From the NCBI RefSeq assembly GCF_047675955.1, contig NC_132915.1:44498526-44562525 (forward strand): a stretch of 64,000 nt of DNA. The letters are read 5' to 3'. This DNA comes from Chlorocebus sabaeus. Lineage: Eukaryota > Chordata > Mammalia > Primates > Cercopithecidae. Both the position numbers and the translations under genes were made by a program. Shown here in pieces: positions 44,671-56,285 of the stretch. How positions within the stretch are numbered: the stretch's first letter is position 1; each line of letters opens with the position of its first letter. The notes below the pieces were generated by a model that was not told the origin of the DNA, made no database searches, and worked only from the letters and a program-made list of their open reading frames with translations.

Positions 44671-45407
44671 GGAAATACATCGGCTCAGAAATCCTCACTC
44701 TTTTCTCAGCATCCCTTCCCTTCAAATATTAGCTGTTCCCATTTTACCTCCTGCCAATTCTCTCTAAGGTTACAGCTCACCCTTCATCACCAGGAAACAG
44801 ACTGTGAACAGATATTAGTCCTCTTGCCAAACATCCACCTCTGCATCTCAGCTGGCCACACTGTCACCTGGGAGGATACACTATACACACCCCCACTTAA
44901 ATACACAAAGTGGGAGCTCAGCACCTCTGAACATGGTATACTCAGCTCTTCTGAGTGGTTTATGATGATGCTCACCTAGAATTAACACTCCTCTGCAGAA
45001 CACTAGGGCTACCACGTATTCTGTAAGGAATGACCAGGACAGCAACTTTCACCATGGTCAAAACTTCTGTCAAGTATCTCTTGGACACACATGTTCCTGT
45101 TCATTTCCACTGCCATCACATTAACTGAGACTCTTATCACTTCAGATCTGAATTCTGAAATACTCTCCAAGAATGCCTTTCTATGACTGCTTTGACTCCA
45201 TGGTTCTCAAACTCTAGCACACATCAGACACACTGGGATACCACTCTCACGCTACTCTCCTCTTCCTAAAACAGATGCTCATCATTCTGCCTCCTTAGAT
45301 TAAGAACCTAAAGTAGCTACCCACACCTACCACGTGCACTAGAAATCGGCTCACCACACCTGTCCAACCAGACTTTAGATGAGCAAGACTATTTAAAAAC
45401 AGTCCAG
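44671..45407. other. Intron with a small MER20-like scrap
   Basis: 45195-45240 ('tggttctcaaactctagcacacatcag') resembles one terminus of MER20 in reverse orientation. The rest is unrecognised. Confidence 0.45.
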
Positions 45408-45643
45408 CTCACGCCTGTAATCCCAGCACTTTGGGAGGCTAAGGTGGGTGGATCACGAGGTCAGGAGCTCCAGACCAGCCTGGCCAACACGGTGAAACCC
45501 TGACTCTACTCAAAATACAAAAATTAGCTGGGCATGGTGGCCCACACCTGTATTCCCAACCACTGCAGAGGCTGCAGTGAGCTGAGATCGTGCCACTGCA
45601 CTCCAGTCTGGTCATAGATTGAGACTGTCTCCAGAAAAAAAAG
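45408..45643 (+). mobile_element. Alu SINE (S-like), both ends shortened
   Basis: Alu beginning at 'gctcacgcctgtaatccc' (first ~15 bases absent) with a deletion of about 40 bp in the right arm ('cccaaccactgcagaggctgcagtgag'). Confidence 0.88.
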
Positions 45644-46554
45644 CACTCCGATATTCTGCAAGAGGCTCATCAGCATAGCATCCCCTCAAGTATAGCATGA
45701 TGTAATTAATGAAAAGATTCCTGGACTGGAAATTAGAAGTCAGCCAAGCCATTCTCCAGCCTTGTGACCCTCACAGTGCCCCTTAACTTCCCTGAGTCCC
45801 TAGTCTCATCTTTGAAGTGCTCTCATTTCACAACGTCTGCAGGAGAAGCAAAGGCAATGGTTATTATGAGTGTGTTTTGTGAACTTTCAAGCCCGGTGCA
45901 AGTTAGTAACCAAGTCTAATTCTCCAAAAACTATGGTGCTCAGTCCACATATTCATACTCCTGCCCTGCTGGAGACACGCCCGAGCGCCTTTCGTAATAT
46001 ACATCTTCAGTGAGGTGATGACTCCTCATGTTTCTAATTTAAAAGATATGTTAATTTAAGGCAGGATGAGTTTTTTAGTCTATTTTAAAATAAATATATA
46101 TATATAATGAATACATAATAAAAATTTGAAACTATAATCATTATCACTTACATTCCAATTCTTACTTTAGGAATTACTTTGTAAGCTTGGTTACAAAAAA
46201 CTTCATAGTAAATGAGCATCTGGGCTCTGGAATTGGATCCTTTTATTCATTTCCTGACTCCCTTTTGCCTCAAGAGAAGTCAAAGATTTCCCACAACATA
46301 TTGGTTCCACTGAAACTGTGATCCTAGACAACCAGGCTGCAGGCTCCCAAGGCCATTTTCTATTACTTATCTGGAGGTTTTGTCTTTTTCCTCTAGAAAT
46401 CATAATTTTTACTCACTTATGTTGGACAGGGAAATAACTGGTGACTTTTTTCTCCTCCTTCCAAATTATCTGAACTCTGCTCACATTACTTTTATAATGA
46501 AAAACTGATTTATAAAAATTTTGAAACATAAAACTAGTATTTTAAATAACAGCA
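45644..46554. other. Intron, no recognisable element
   Basis: Only a short (TA)n patch at about 46094-46105 stands out. Confidence 0.5.
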
Positions 46555-46735
46555 AAGCAAAAGTCTTTTCTCCACCACTTCCCAGTTCTGTAACCTTGAA
46601 CTCACTTTGCCTCTGTAAGTCTCAGCTTCCTTATCTGTAAGATGGGGATCGTTAAGTCTGCAGTTACTACTATACAAAGTAGTTGCAAAGATAGAGGAAG
46701 CTCCTGGAATTAAAAGTATAAGCATTTATATATAT
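46555..46735 (+). repeat. MIR SINE
   Basis: 'cttcccagttctgtaaccttgaactcac', 'tctcagcttccttatctgtaagatgggga' and 'gttgcaaagatagagg' give the MIR core and right arm. Confidence 0.85.
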
Positions 46736-47849
46736 TGAGGCATTACTACAGTTCTCCAGAAGTGTCAACCTGCACCACCTCCCCTGCTAAGAACCACATA
46801 CGCACACATACATGGTGACCTGGCAAAGTTTCTCTGCACTTTGCTCATAATCTGATGACCTTCTACTATTAACATATCTGATTCATGAGATCTACTGATT
46901 AAAAGGTAAAGAAGGGATTTTATTATTTGTATTACAATCAATAAAAGTCTACAAAACCAATATATAATCATCATATCCCCTCACACTTCTCCCCTGAAGC
47001 AGGTCACAAGACCCTCATCTAAGAGGTGCCCTCCCTGGACCCTGAGGAAAGGAACATCCTTATCTCCAACGCCTCGGACTTCCCTGAGCAGGGACTTCAC
47101 TAGATGAACGCTCCTGGACTTTCCTCTCCCTCCTCCCTTCTTCATAATTCAGATTAATTATCTGATTGGTGAGCTGGAAAGAAACACGGGGCATAAATGG
47201 CCCAGCCCCTTTCTTACATGGAAAGAGGGTGCAGAAAAGTCTATTCTCTCAGCAATGCAGTGAGCTAGTAGGGCAGGCTCTACTGCCGCCCACCACCCAA
47301 CCATGACCCTCACAAGGGAGGCCTGTGATTTAGGGCTGAAATTCCACTCAGGGCTATGTCAAAAAGAAGCCCATTTTTCCATGCATCTAAGCTGTAATAC
47401 AACCTCCAACATAGTCTTTGTGAATAACGAAGCTGTGAATTTGATCTCCATAGGCCTGACTCTTGCATCAATATTTCAACTTAGGCCAAAAAGGAACCTT
47501 TTTTCCAAAGATAGAACTAAACACTTAGAATTTGTATGCACAGAATGATGGGCGGACAAGTTTACTCTTCAGAGACTTTTACTAATTTGTGTGGAAGTAT
47601 CCAGGGTTCTTTTGCAAGCAAATCCAAATCCAAGTCCCCTGCAACTGTGGACTCCAGATCTCCCTGCCCTCAAGAGCTCCAGGGCAAGATGTCTCAGGCA
47701 TTACTACAATTCAGCTGTGTGGTGTTCAGAAGCCCAGAAGCAACTGTGACTGGACAGCCAGACCACAGAAACTCCTGTTACCATTTCTCATTAGTTATCC
47801 AAGGGAGAGGAGGGACCCCATAAGCTCATAGTCTACAGTGGGCTGTGTT
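46736..47849. other. Intron, no recognisable element
   Basis: Open frames at 47303-47548 and 47536-47823 (plus) overlap and look like chance; no domain is visible. Confidence 0.5.
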
Positions 47850-48030
47850 AGATGGCAAGACTTCCAAGAAGGTCATTAACCTCTCCAAGTCTTTGTTTCC
47901 TCAGCTATGAAAAGGATGAGGATATGACAATATCCACCCAACAGGTGTTATTAACATTGCTGTTATGAGCATCAGAAAAGATAAAAATGCAGATATAAAA
48001 GGTAAAAATGCAACTACGTAATGCACTAAA
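47850..48030 (+). repeat. MIR SINE
   Basis: 'gtcattaacctctccaagtctttgtttcctcagctatgaaaaggatgaggat' and 'gttatgagcatcagaaaa' match the MIR middle and right part. Confidence 0.8.
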
Positions 48031-48139
48031 AGGAATGATGTAAATATTATCATCTATGAAAGAATAAAACTGCCTGCTCTCTCCTCATGTGAATAGTGTG
48101 TTCATCCTTCAGACTCAAATGGGGAAGCAGAGTTTTTTT

Positions 48140-49190
48140 TTTTTCTTTTCATTTCCAAATGATTTCAGGCTTCCAAAAAGTTGGAAAAATAGGACAGAGT
48201 TTGTATACCCAGTTCCCCTAGAAAACATCTTACATAACACTTTTGAAGGGTGCTGGCAATGATTTTGTAGCATTGTCCTTCGGTCTGTCTGATGTTTCCT
48301 CATGATCAGATTCAGGCTACACATTTTGGGCAAGAGCCTACGGCCATATCACCCTGAACACACCCGATCTTGTCTGATTTCGGAAGCTAAGCAGGGTCGC
48401 GTCTGGTTAGTACTTGGACAAGAGACATTATGGGCAAGAAAACCACAGCAGTGATGCCATGTTCTCAGTGCATGGTATCAGGGCTATGAGCTGCATGCAC
48501 AGCTTGTTTCTGGTGACGACCGCATAGCTAGGGTGGTCTCTAATGTGAGGTTACTACTGTTCCCTTGGGAGTCACTAAGCATCTTCAGGGGAGGTTCTCA
48601 ACACTCTGCAGATACCCCATTTCACAACATACATTGCCCCCTAACTTTAGTGTCCACTGAGTGTTCTTGTCTGTACCCATTACCATTGTGGTTTGTCAAA
48701 CAGCAATTTTCTGTTCCCGTCATTTCTTCCACATCAGTCAGAATGAATATAGGGAAGAGCTCTCTCTCCTACCACTGACATGTTTACCCAATTATTTATA
48801 TACTATAAACACACCGATATTAATTCATTCTGTGGACTATATAACTCATTACAGTCATTATTTATTTTCTTTCTCAAATTGTCCCAGATTTGGCAATTAG
48901 AAGCTCCTTTATGTTGCTCCCGTGTTCTTTCAACAAGCCCTTTCCTTTTTTCCAGCAATTCTTTACTTTCTGGCACAAGATCTTCTAGGTTCATCTCGTA
49001 CTTTCCCGGCCCTGGTTCTGGAATCAGCCAGGAGCCTTGGTTTCTTTTGTCAGAGAATGGCATCAGAACTGAGGCCTTGGGTGTCAGGGGTCTCTGCGTC
49101 TAGGCCCCAGAATAGCAGAGTTCTGACCCAGAGCCACCCCTGTGGTGCCACAGTGCTTCAAGTTATGTCTACTTTAGTAGATCTGTTAAT
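48140..49190 (+). repeat. L1M (L1MC/ME-like) 3' UTR
   Basis: In order: 'ggtctgtctgatgtttcctcatgatcagattcagg', 'cacagcagtgatgccatgttctcagtgcat', 'caaattgtcccagatttggcaattagaagctcc', 'ctttctggcacaagatcttctaggttcatctcgtactttcc' and 'ggaatcagccaggagcc'. This is the classic old L1 3' UTR. The 5S retrocopy sits inside it. Confidence 0.88.
48336..48425 (+). pseudogene. RN5S pseudogene: 5S rRNA retropseudogene, 3' truncated
   Basis: The 90 nt align without gaps to nucleotides 1-90 of 5S rRNA with about 11 differences by eye, several of them CpG-type. 'ggaagctaagcagggtcg' and 'ctggttagtacttgga' keep most of the A box, intermediate element and C box. The last ~30 nt and the T-run terminator are missing. 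The flanks 'cattttgggcaaga' (48322-48335) and 'cattatgggcaaga' (48426-48439) are a target-site duplication, so an L1-type mechanism inserted it. There is no poly-A tail. Confidence 0.92.
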
Positions 49191-49780
49191 TAACAGAAAG
49201 AGTTGAGTTTTGTTCTTTTTTTAAAAAAAGCACTTAGTCTATATAACCAAAGCATGATATATAAATTCATTTAAATTATTATACCTTAATGCCCCTCCTT
49301 CCTATCCTGATTTTTTTTGTTAATAAGCACAATTATAATAAGCTGCTTTTTAGTATTGCATTGTTACATATGGTAATACTTTTACATTGCCCAATATGTC
49401 TCTAATAAAAATAACTTATTTTGAAACGACTTCTCGGCAAACACTGGTGACTACTCTGGTTAAGTAACTAAGCCAGATCATTAGGCGAAGGCTAAATGAA
49501 TTAGGAAGAAGCAAGACAGGGTAACATAAGTACAGTGAGAAGGTGCGATGTATTCTCAAAAACTTGCCTCGGCTTTCCCGAGCTCAGTCAAGGGCTTTTG
49601 TTTTTGTCGTTGTTAAACTAAGAGGGATTGTTCCGAGAGGGAATGGTATAGATGTGGTAATGGCATGGAAAATACACCTGGCACTCTTCTAACACAAAGG
49701 AGGTAAAAGCTAGACTTAACTCTATGTAATAACAGCTGGGCAATCTGTCCTGCATTCTTTTTCTTAATAGTGGTAAAATA
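49191..49780. other. Intron, no recognisable element
   Basis: AT-rich sequence between the L1M tail and the young Alu. Confidence 0.5.
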
Positions 49781-50088
49781 GGCCGGGCGCAGTGGCTCAA
49801 GCCTGTAATCCCAGCACTTTGGGAGGTCGAGACGGGCGGATCATGAGGTCAGGAGATCGAGACCATCCTGGCTAACACAGTGAAACCCCGTCTCTACTAA
49901 AAAATACAAAAAACTAGCCGGGCGAGGTGGCGGGCGCCTGTAGTCCCAGCTACTCGGGAGACTGCGGCAGGAGAATGGCGTAAACCCGGGAGGCGGGGCT
50001 TGCAGTGAGCTGAGATCCAGCCACTGCACTCCAGCACAGGCGACAGCGCGAGACTCCGTCTCAAAAAAAAAAAAAAAAAAAAAAAAAA
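49781..50088 (+). mobile_element. Young AluY, AluYR-type (Old World monkey-like)
   Basis: Full-length Alu with an A27 tail, framed by 'gtggtaaaata' (49770-49780) and the same 11 bases at 50089-50099. Diagnostic-looking bases: 'ctcaagcctg', 'cgagacgggcgg', 'actaaaaaatacaaaaaact', 'gggcgaggtggcggg', 'gcgtaaacccggg' and 'ctgagatccagccactg'. Together these match the AluYR-type consensus of macaque and baboon better than the human AluYa5/Yb8 series. Low divergence agrees with recent insertion. Confidence 0.85.
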
Positions 50089-50099
50089 GTGGTAAAATA

Positions 50100-50265
50100 T
50101 ATATAGCATAAAATTAATTATCATCTTAACCATTTTAAAGCACACAGCTCAGTGGTGTTAAGTATATTCACACTGTGTGAAACAAACAGGTGTGGTTCAT
50201 CACTTCAATCTTTAGAACTTTTTCATCTTGCAAAACTGAAACTCCATACTCATTAAACAACTCCC
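50100..50265 (+). repeat. L1M 3' UTR fragment
   Basis: 'agcataaaattaattatcatcttaaccattttaaagcacacagctcagtggtgttaag' matches the old L1 3' UTR block also seen at 8395 and 58030. The AluYR inserted into its start. Confidence 0.75.
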
Positions 50266-50270
50266 TCTAT

Positions 50271-51585
50271 CCTGAATTCTTCACTAACCAATCCAAGGGA
50301 GATTCACCCTCTTCCCTTACAAGCCCTTGGCCAACATTTTGCCATAACCTTCATGATTGAGCCATGTGGACACCTCATCCCACTAAACCAGTCTCTGGAA
50401 CTCAGTCTCCTGAGCAGCCAGAACTCCCTGTTTAATTCTGGGATATCCCAATGCCAACCTTGATTTGGTAACTAAAGCTACCAACACTCTGTACCCACAC
50501 TGGGCTGACATATCTAGGCTTGGTAAGTGAAGTATAAAGAAGTCTATGAAAGGTTTTCTCTCCGTTCCTTTAATTCTGAGGCCCTAGACCCCTGTTCTGT
50601 TTTGATGACTTTCTCAAGTAAATCAAAAAGACACACTTTAACTTAGAGACTGCAAATTGAGCAACCTTGTGTTCAGCCTGTTTCCTATGGAAAAATACAT
50701 ATTTGATGAGCCAACAACATGTCTCCCACCTCCAATGAAGAGATGTGGTAAGAGGAGAAAGTAAAGTGATGACAAACCTCTGGCCAGTGTGCCGAGTCTT
50801 TCCTCACTTTTTCAAAGTGACCTTAACACAGTTGTTTCAACAACTAGTTTCTAAACAGATTTGAAGTGATGAACACAAAACTGTCAAATGTCTTAAAGTT
50901 TGTCACTTTGGTGACCTGAAAGGACACTGGCAGGAAATTCTAACTCCAAGAATTTCAGAGTGACAAGGCATTTTAGCTGATCATGTACTTCTCTGGATAT
51001 GAGGATCCATTTGTGGAAAGATTCTCTCTTGGCTCTTTCAAGGTTGGAGGGAGAATCAAAAGAAACCATGGTTGTCAAAACACTTTGTAAGACTAAACAA
51101 GTGAAAGGGATTATAAGCAAGGAGGCAAATGAGGTTCTTAAACGTGCACCAGCCCAGAAATGAGAAGGTGGAGCATCAAGATGTACTGCCACCACTGCCT
51201 GGCCGTGGCACTTGACTATGTCACTCGACACCCAGCGTGTCTCACTTGTTAAATAGTGACTCAAACTCCCTCCATGGCTGCCTCACAACTTTGTGTTACG
51301 AAGCAAATAGCTATTTGTGGAGTGAGGAGTACCAGAAGGAGTAACATACGAGGTATGGCATTATCATTTTCTGTTCAGACTAACTCCATAAGAGCCACAT
51401 TTCTTGTCTACATCCAAGCTTCCTCCACTTTGCAAGTGTCCTTTTAGGCTGCTCCACATTACATTTATAAGGGCTTGCTTTGACACATGCATTAGAAGAC
51501 CTATTAATCAAAAGGCAGAGTGAGAATGTCTATTATTTAGTTTTTAAAAAGAAAAAGACTATGAAAACTGAAAACGTGAATACAG
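50271..51585. other. Intron, no recognisable element
   Basis: Includes a 123-codon minus-strand frame (50893-51264) with no recognisable similarity or splice context. A 31-bp motif at 51494-51524 recurs at 53811. Confidence 0.5.
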
Positions 51586-51735
51586 GTTGAGCATCCCTAA
51601 TGTGAAAATCCAAAACTGAAATGCTCCAAAATCTGAAACTTTTTGAGCACCCACGTGACACTCAAAAAAAAAAAAAAAAAAAAAAAAATGTTCACTGGAG
51701 TATTTTGGATCTTTGGATTAGGGATGCCCACCCTG
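51586..51735 (+). mobile_element. pogo/Tigger-related MITE (MER2-like) fragment
   Basis: 'ggttgagcatccctaatgtgaaaatccaaaactgaaatgctccaaaatc' and the inverted end 'ggatctttggattagggatgccc' are the paired arms of a Tigger-derived nonautonomous element. The centre holds an A-run of about 25 nt. Confidence 0.65.
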
Positions 51736-51879
51736 TGCTATCATGAAAACACTTCTCAATTATTTCTTATATTTCACCTCCACTTCCTTTTATGTAGCTT
51801 TAACCTCTTCCTCTCTAACTCCTTCCCAACTCAGAAATATACACAAACCTCATTCATTTCTATTTAAAGTAAAACCAGC

Positions 51880-52345
51880 AAGAAAGGTAACTCCCTCAAT
51901 CTTGCTTTCTCTCCTAACGCACCCTTCTCCCACTCCTTCTTTTCATAGGCAAGAGCTTCAAAAAAGAACTGATGCTCACTCTCCCTACTTCCCCACCTCC
52001 CATTGATCTTTAGCCCTGCAGCCTGACTCCTGCCTGAACTTCCCTGAAATCTTACGAGCTAAAGGTGTCCAATGACCTAACTATGAAATGCAAAGAATAC
52101 TTTTTCACCCGTATCCATGAAGACCTCTTTGCCACACCTGGCTCTGCTGACTGCATTCCAGAACTCACCCCTCCCCCAAGTCCCTTGCCTGTCCTGTGGC
52201 CACCAACTCATAGAGTCTCCCTCTCTCACACATCTATGTAGCTCTTGTTTGAACTGTCATTGTCTCAGCCATCCTTCAATGTTCTGTGTTCCCAAAGGTT
52301 CCTTCCTCCATTCTCTTCTCTTTTGGTATGGCTCTCTGGGAAATA
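51880..52345 (+). repeat. L2 LINE, internal part
   Basis: 'ataggcaagagcttcaaaaaagaactgatgctcactctcc' and 'aaaggtgtccaatgacctaac' follow L2 ORF2. Frames of 74-100 codons here are repeat-derived. Confidence 0.7.
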
Positions 52346-52370
52346 CAGGTGTGGTTTATCACTTCAACGA

Positions 52371-53019
52371 CTACGTGCATGCTAAAGACTTCCAGTCTAC
52401 AGATGCAGCTTGTTGCTGACTATGCATATCATGCCCTTATTTATTATCGCTTTCAGTAATTTTTATTTTATTATAGCTTTCAAACTCAGCATTATAAAGT
52501 CGTTACTTAGGAAACCATGGGATGAGTTAGAGGATAACTATGAAGGAAAAGCACTTTTTGAAGAAAACACAAAATTCCATGAGCAGGGACACACACAGTA
52601 AAAAAGGATATGGAAAACAAATGCCTTAAGATACTTAGAAGTTATTTTCAACTTCATCTCCATTCTGCAACCTCTTCTGTATATTCCGTGAGTAGAATCC
52701 TAAGACAAACTACCAAACCCATGAGTATAAAGAACACATGCAGAGCTGAAATTTCAAATGCAAAATCCAAACTGCTAAGGATCTGCTGTATAATCTTAAA
52801 AGTTTAATAAACCTCTAAGGATGGATGAAAAGTGCTTTCTCAAGTACTAAAACAGCTTTAACAGAGCTGCCTTAATAACTCACAAAAAACAACCTTCATG
52901 TTCAAAGAGAGAATCTGTTAATTCTAAATGATCTGGAAAGGAACAACAATTAACCAAGTATGATATCACAGAAAAATATCTAATGGAAGAGGAAAATATC
53001 GTGATATATTAAGTTTTAA
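52371..53019. other. Intron, no recognisable element
   Basis: No repeat or gene supported. Confidence 0.5.
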
Positions 53020-53460
53020 AAAGTAGATTACTGAACAGTATATTTAATATGATCCCAATTAAGAAAAAAATTTAATATCTCTACATATGAAGAGAAAAAG
53101 AATGCACACAAAAATAATTAGGATTATAGTAATACATATTTCATTCTCTTTGTGCTTTCTATAGCTCTGAATTTTCTACAATGAACACTTCTTAAAATGT
53201 ATTTTTAAACGAAGATTATGCAAAAAATGTAAGAAAGAAACAATCATAATATAATATCTGATGAAAAAGTCTATTATGGTTACAACTGTATCAAGAAGCA
53301 CATGCCTAGGAAAAAGACTGGAAGGAAATACACCAAAATTCTGTGTTCAAGTAGTCATCATTATGGTTGATGTTTGTCCTTTCCTCCATTTTCCCCAATG
53401 TCTGGCAGTGTGATTTACTATTTTATAATAAAAATAACTGCCAAAAATATTTAAAGACAA
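53020..53460 (+). repeat. L1M 3' UTR fragment (L1ME-like)
   Basis: 'atgatcccaattaagaaaaaaa', 'tctgaattttctacaatgaaca' and 'agactggaaggaaatacaccaaaa' are pieces of the old L1 3' UTR in altered order. Confidence 0.55.
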
Positions 53461-53999
53461 AAAAGACTGGAAACGGAGTTGTGCCCCAAAGTTGAATTTT
53501 GTTTTGCTTTCATGTAACAGTGCCACCTATTCACTGAGTCCCTGAGCAGCCACCGTTTCTCCTTTTCTGATTTATAAAATGGGCACTCTACTTGCCTAGG
53601 CGTCTCCTGACCTCACTGGTTTGTCAAACACAATGCACTATGCAAATATCAGTATTCTACTCCTTCAAGGGTTGGACTGCTCCCCCCTCTTCCCCCAGGA
53701 ATGCCCACGACCCTTCCTGACCTGTTCACAGTAGATGCTCCACGCTGTCTGGGTGCCTGTTGTGTATCACATGATGCAAAGTGAAGGCTGCTTGTTGCCA
53801 TATCTGAGTGAGAAGATCTGTTAATTAAAAAGGCAGAGTGAGGTTTTTTATTTCTTTGTCCTGTGAGAAAAATCTACATCAGTACAATTACACAAGTCTT
53901 CCAATTATTTTTATATATTTATCAGTTTTAAAAATCAAGTAACAAAAATCTACTGTATGTGTCAAACATTCCTGAAATACAGCCCTAATAACCTTATTT

Positions 54000-54420
54000 T
54001 TTCATTCTAGTACACAAAAAATAAGTTAACTGAAATTACTCCACAGCTCTCCACCCAAAGATAGGATTGTATCTTATATATGTCCTTCCAGGTTTTTTTC
54101 CCAAGTAAATCTACACATATTTTAATAAAACTTTATTAAAGCTATGTATTACAATGGGTTATCATATACAGTTATCATGGATTACATACAGGAATTATTC
54201 TGAATTTTTTCTTCTCAATAAATCCAGAGTTGCTTTATCATAGCATCTGCAACATTCTGCTGACTGGAAATACGATAATTTGTTACCTGTACCTCATTTT
54301 CAGGCATGTAGGTTACTCCCAAAGTTTTGGCATTACAAACTACTGTAATAAGCCCCTTTACTCACTTGCCTAATTATTTCCTTAAAATACATTCCTGAAG
54401 GCAAGGGTGCTTATTTTGTA
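54000..54420 (+). repeat. Possible L1M 3' UTR fragment
   Basis: 'gcatgtaggttactcccaaagttttggcattacaaactactgtaataa' resembles the old L1 3' UTR 'ggttgtttcca...attacaaacaatgctgcaat' block. Weak match. Confidence 0.4.
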
Positions 54421-54745
54421 AGGTACTTTATTTTTAATAAACTGTCTAATTTCCCATTAAATACATACCACAGAAAGCTGAAGTAACATAAAGAAGGTGA
54501 AGACCAATCTGCCTTGCAGAATCTTAGGCCAGTTTATTGACCCAAAGATATCTCACAAACACACCATGGGGGCAGGACCACTCAGAGAAGGAGACTTCCA
54601 GAAAGAATTTAAGAGTAAGTCCTGCCCTGTATTACAGTAGAATTGCCCATCTCCTTCTAGTTCCACTCACCTTAACAGTACACATCTCACAGAGAAGAGC
54701 CAGAGTCATTTAAAAAAAAGGCAGAGTCATTAAAAAAGAGAAGTT

Positions 54746-54770
54746 GTGTGTGTGTGTGTGTGTGTGTGTT
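54746..54770. repeat. (TG)n microsatellite
   Basis: About 12 TG units just upstream of an Alu. Confidence 0.95.
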
Positions 54771-54795
54771 GTTTTGTTTTCGATTCTAAGATGTA

Positions 54796-55083
54796 CAATG
54801 GGTGCAATGGCTCACACCTGTAATCTCAGCATTTTGGGAGGCCAAGGCGGGTGTATCACCTGAGGTCAGGAGTTCGAGACTAGCCTGACCAACATGGTGA
54901 AACTCCGTCTCTACTAAACATACAAAAATTAGCCAGGTCTGGTGGCGCATGCCTGTAATCCCAGCTACTCGGGAGGCTGAGGCAGGAGAATCGCTTGAAC
55001 CTAGGAGGCGGAGGTTGCGGTGAGCCAAGATCGCACTATTGCACTCCAGCCTGGGCGACAAGAGTGAAACTCCATCTCAAAAA

Positions 55084-55122
<39 letters not shown>
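54796..55122 (+). mobile_element. AluS SINE with (AAAT)n tail
   Basis: Full Alu whose tail became an AAAT microsatellite of about ten units (55081-55122). Confidence 0.92.
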
Positions 55123-55559
55123 GTACAGTGCCCTCAATTAAGTGGAGTTCCCCCCACTCCCCATTTGGAAGTTCAGACTTTCCAATGTACTCTAATATTT
55201 TAGACTAGACATTCATTTTTATCTTGGACATATCAAGTTCCCTAAATTTTACACATCATGTAGGGGAAGATTGAAGTTGTTCTTATAAGGCTGGTTAGGT
55301 GTGGGTGGTGGGAGGGAAGAAAACTCCACAGGTAAGGGGAAATGTCACTAGAAGACAAGTTATTTCCATCACAAAAACTTGTTATTATGAGAATACAGGT
55401 ACCACTTCCCATAAGTAAGAAGTACCACCCCCATAAGGGCAGTGACCATCAGCTCCGTTTACAAGCAGGGAAAGAGGAAGTGACTGACTGAAAAGGCTAT
55501 CTACCCATTTGGCAGGAGTGCTTGCCCATCTGTTCACTTACAGACTCATTTTCAAGTAC

Positions 55560-55975
55560 TAGAAACACACAGTCTCTGAAATGTACTGTTAAAATATCCC
55601 CTTTTCACATTTGCCTTTAGCTTTAATAAAAGTTTCCCCAATATTGAAGTTTTTGCTTATTAGTCATAACTGTCACTCTTTTCTTTAACATCTCTGATTT
55701 TGAGGGCATACTTAGAAAAACCTTCCCTCTACAAAGATTATATAACATACTTGTAGACCTGTGTTTTACTTTTCAATATGTAATTTGTTTATTCGTTTAT
55801 AATTTAAATAGATGGTACAAGATAGTGCTGTGTAATTTTTTTCCCTAACCTTTTGCCATGTTTCCCAAGATTGTTTTTTAAAAAACCACATCTTTTACCC
55901 CAATGATTTGACATGCCATAACACGCTAGATATAAACATAAATTTGTTGTGCCAGGTAAATATTATACATTTCAA
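55560..55975 (-). repeat. L1M ORF2 fragment, antisense
   Basis: 'tttgccatgtttcccaagattg' and 'cacatcttttaccccaatgatttgacatgcca' match the reversed L1 ORF2 part ('...tttccccactgatttgaaatgcc'). Confidence 0.65.
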
Positions 55976-55994
55976 AGTGCTAAAATAATTGGGA

Positions 55995-56285
55995 CTGGGA
56001 ACGGTGGCCCACGCCTATAATCCCAGCACTTTGGGAGGTTGAGGCAGGCAGATTACTTGAGGTCAGGAGTTTGAGAACAGCCTGGCCAACATGGTGAAAC
56101 CCTATCTCTAATAAAAATACAAAAATTAGCCAGGCATGGTGGCGGGTGCCTGTAATCCCAGCTACTCGGGAGGCTGAGACAGGAGAATCACTTGAACCTG
56201 AGAGGCAGAGGTTGCAGTGAGCCAAGATTGTGCTACTGTACTACAGCCTGGGTGACAAGAGTGAAACTCTATCTCAAAAAATAAA
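55995..56285 (+). mobile_element. AluS SINE
   Basis: Full Alu starting 'ctgggaacggtggcccacg', inserted at the edge of the L1M fragment. Confidence 0.92.

Noticed and set aside
44970..45030. Possible micro-exon ending at a GTGAGC donor on the minus strand
   Set aside because: It would be only about 17 nt and does not supply the split codon needed by exon w1.
50893..51264. 123-codon minus-strand open frame
   Set aside because: No recognisable domain, no splice sites that fit TTC39B phases, and its length is within chance expectation for 64 kb.
54660..54740. Possible TTC39B exon with donor GTGAGT on the minus strand
   Set aside because: The candidate donor is good but there is no acceptor with a pyrimidine tract at a sensible distance, and the translation is not family-like.
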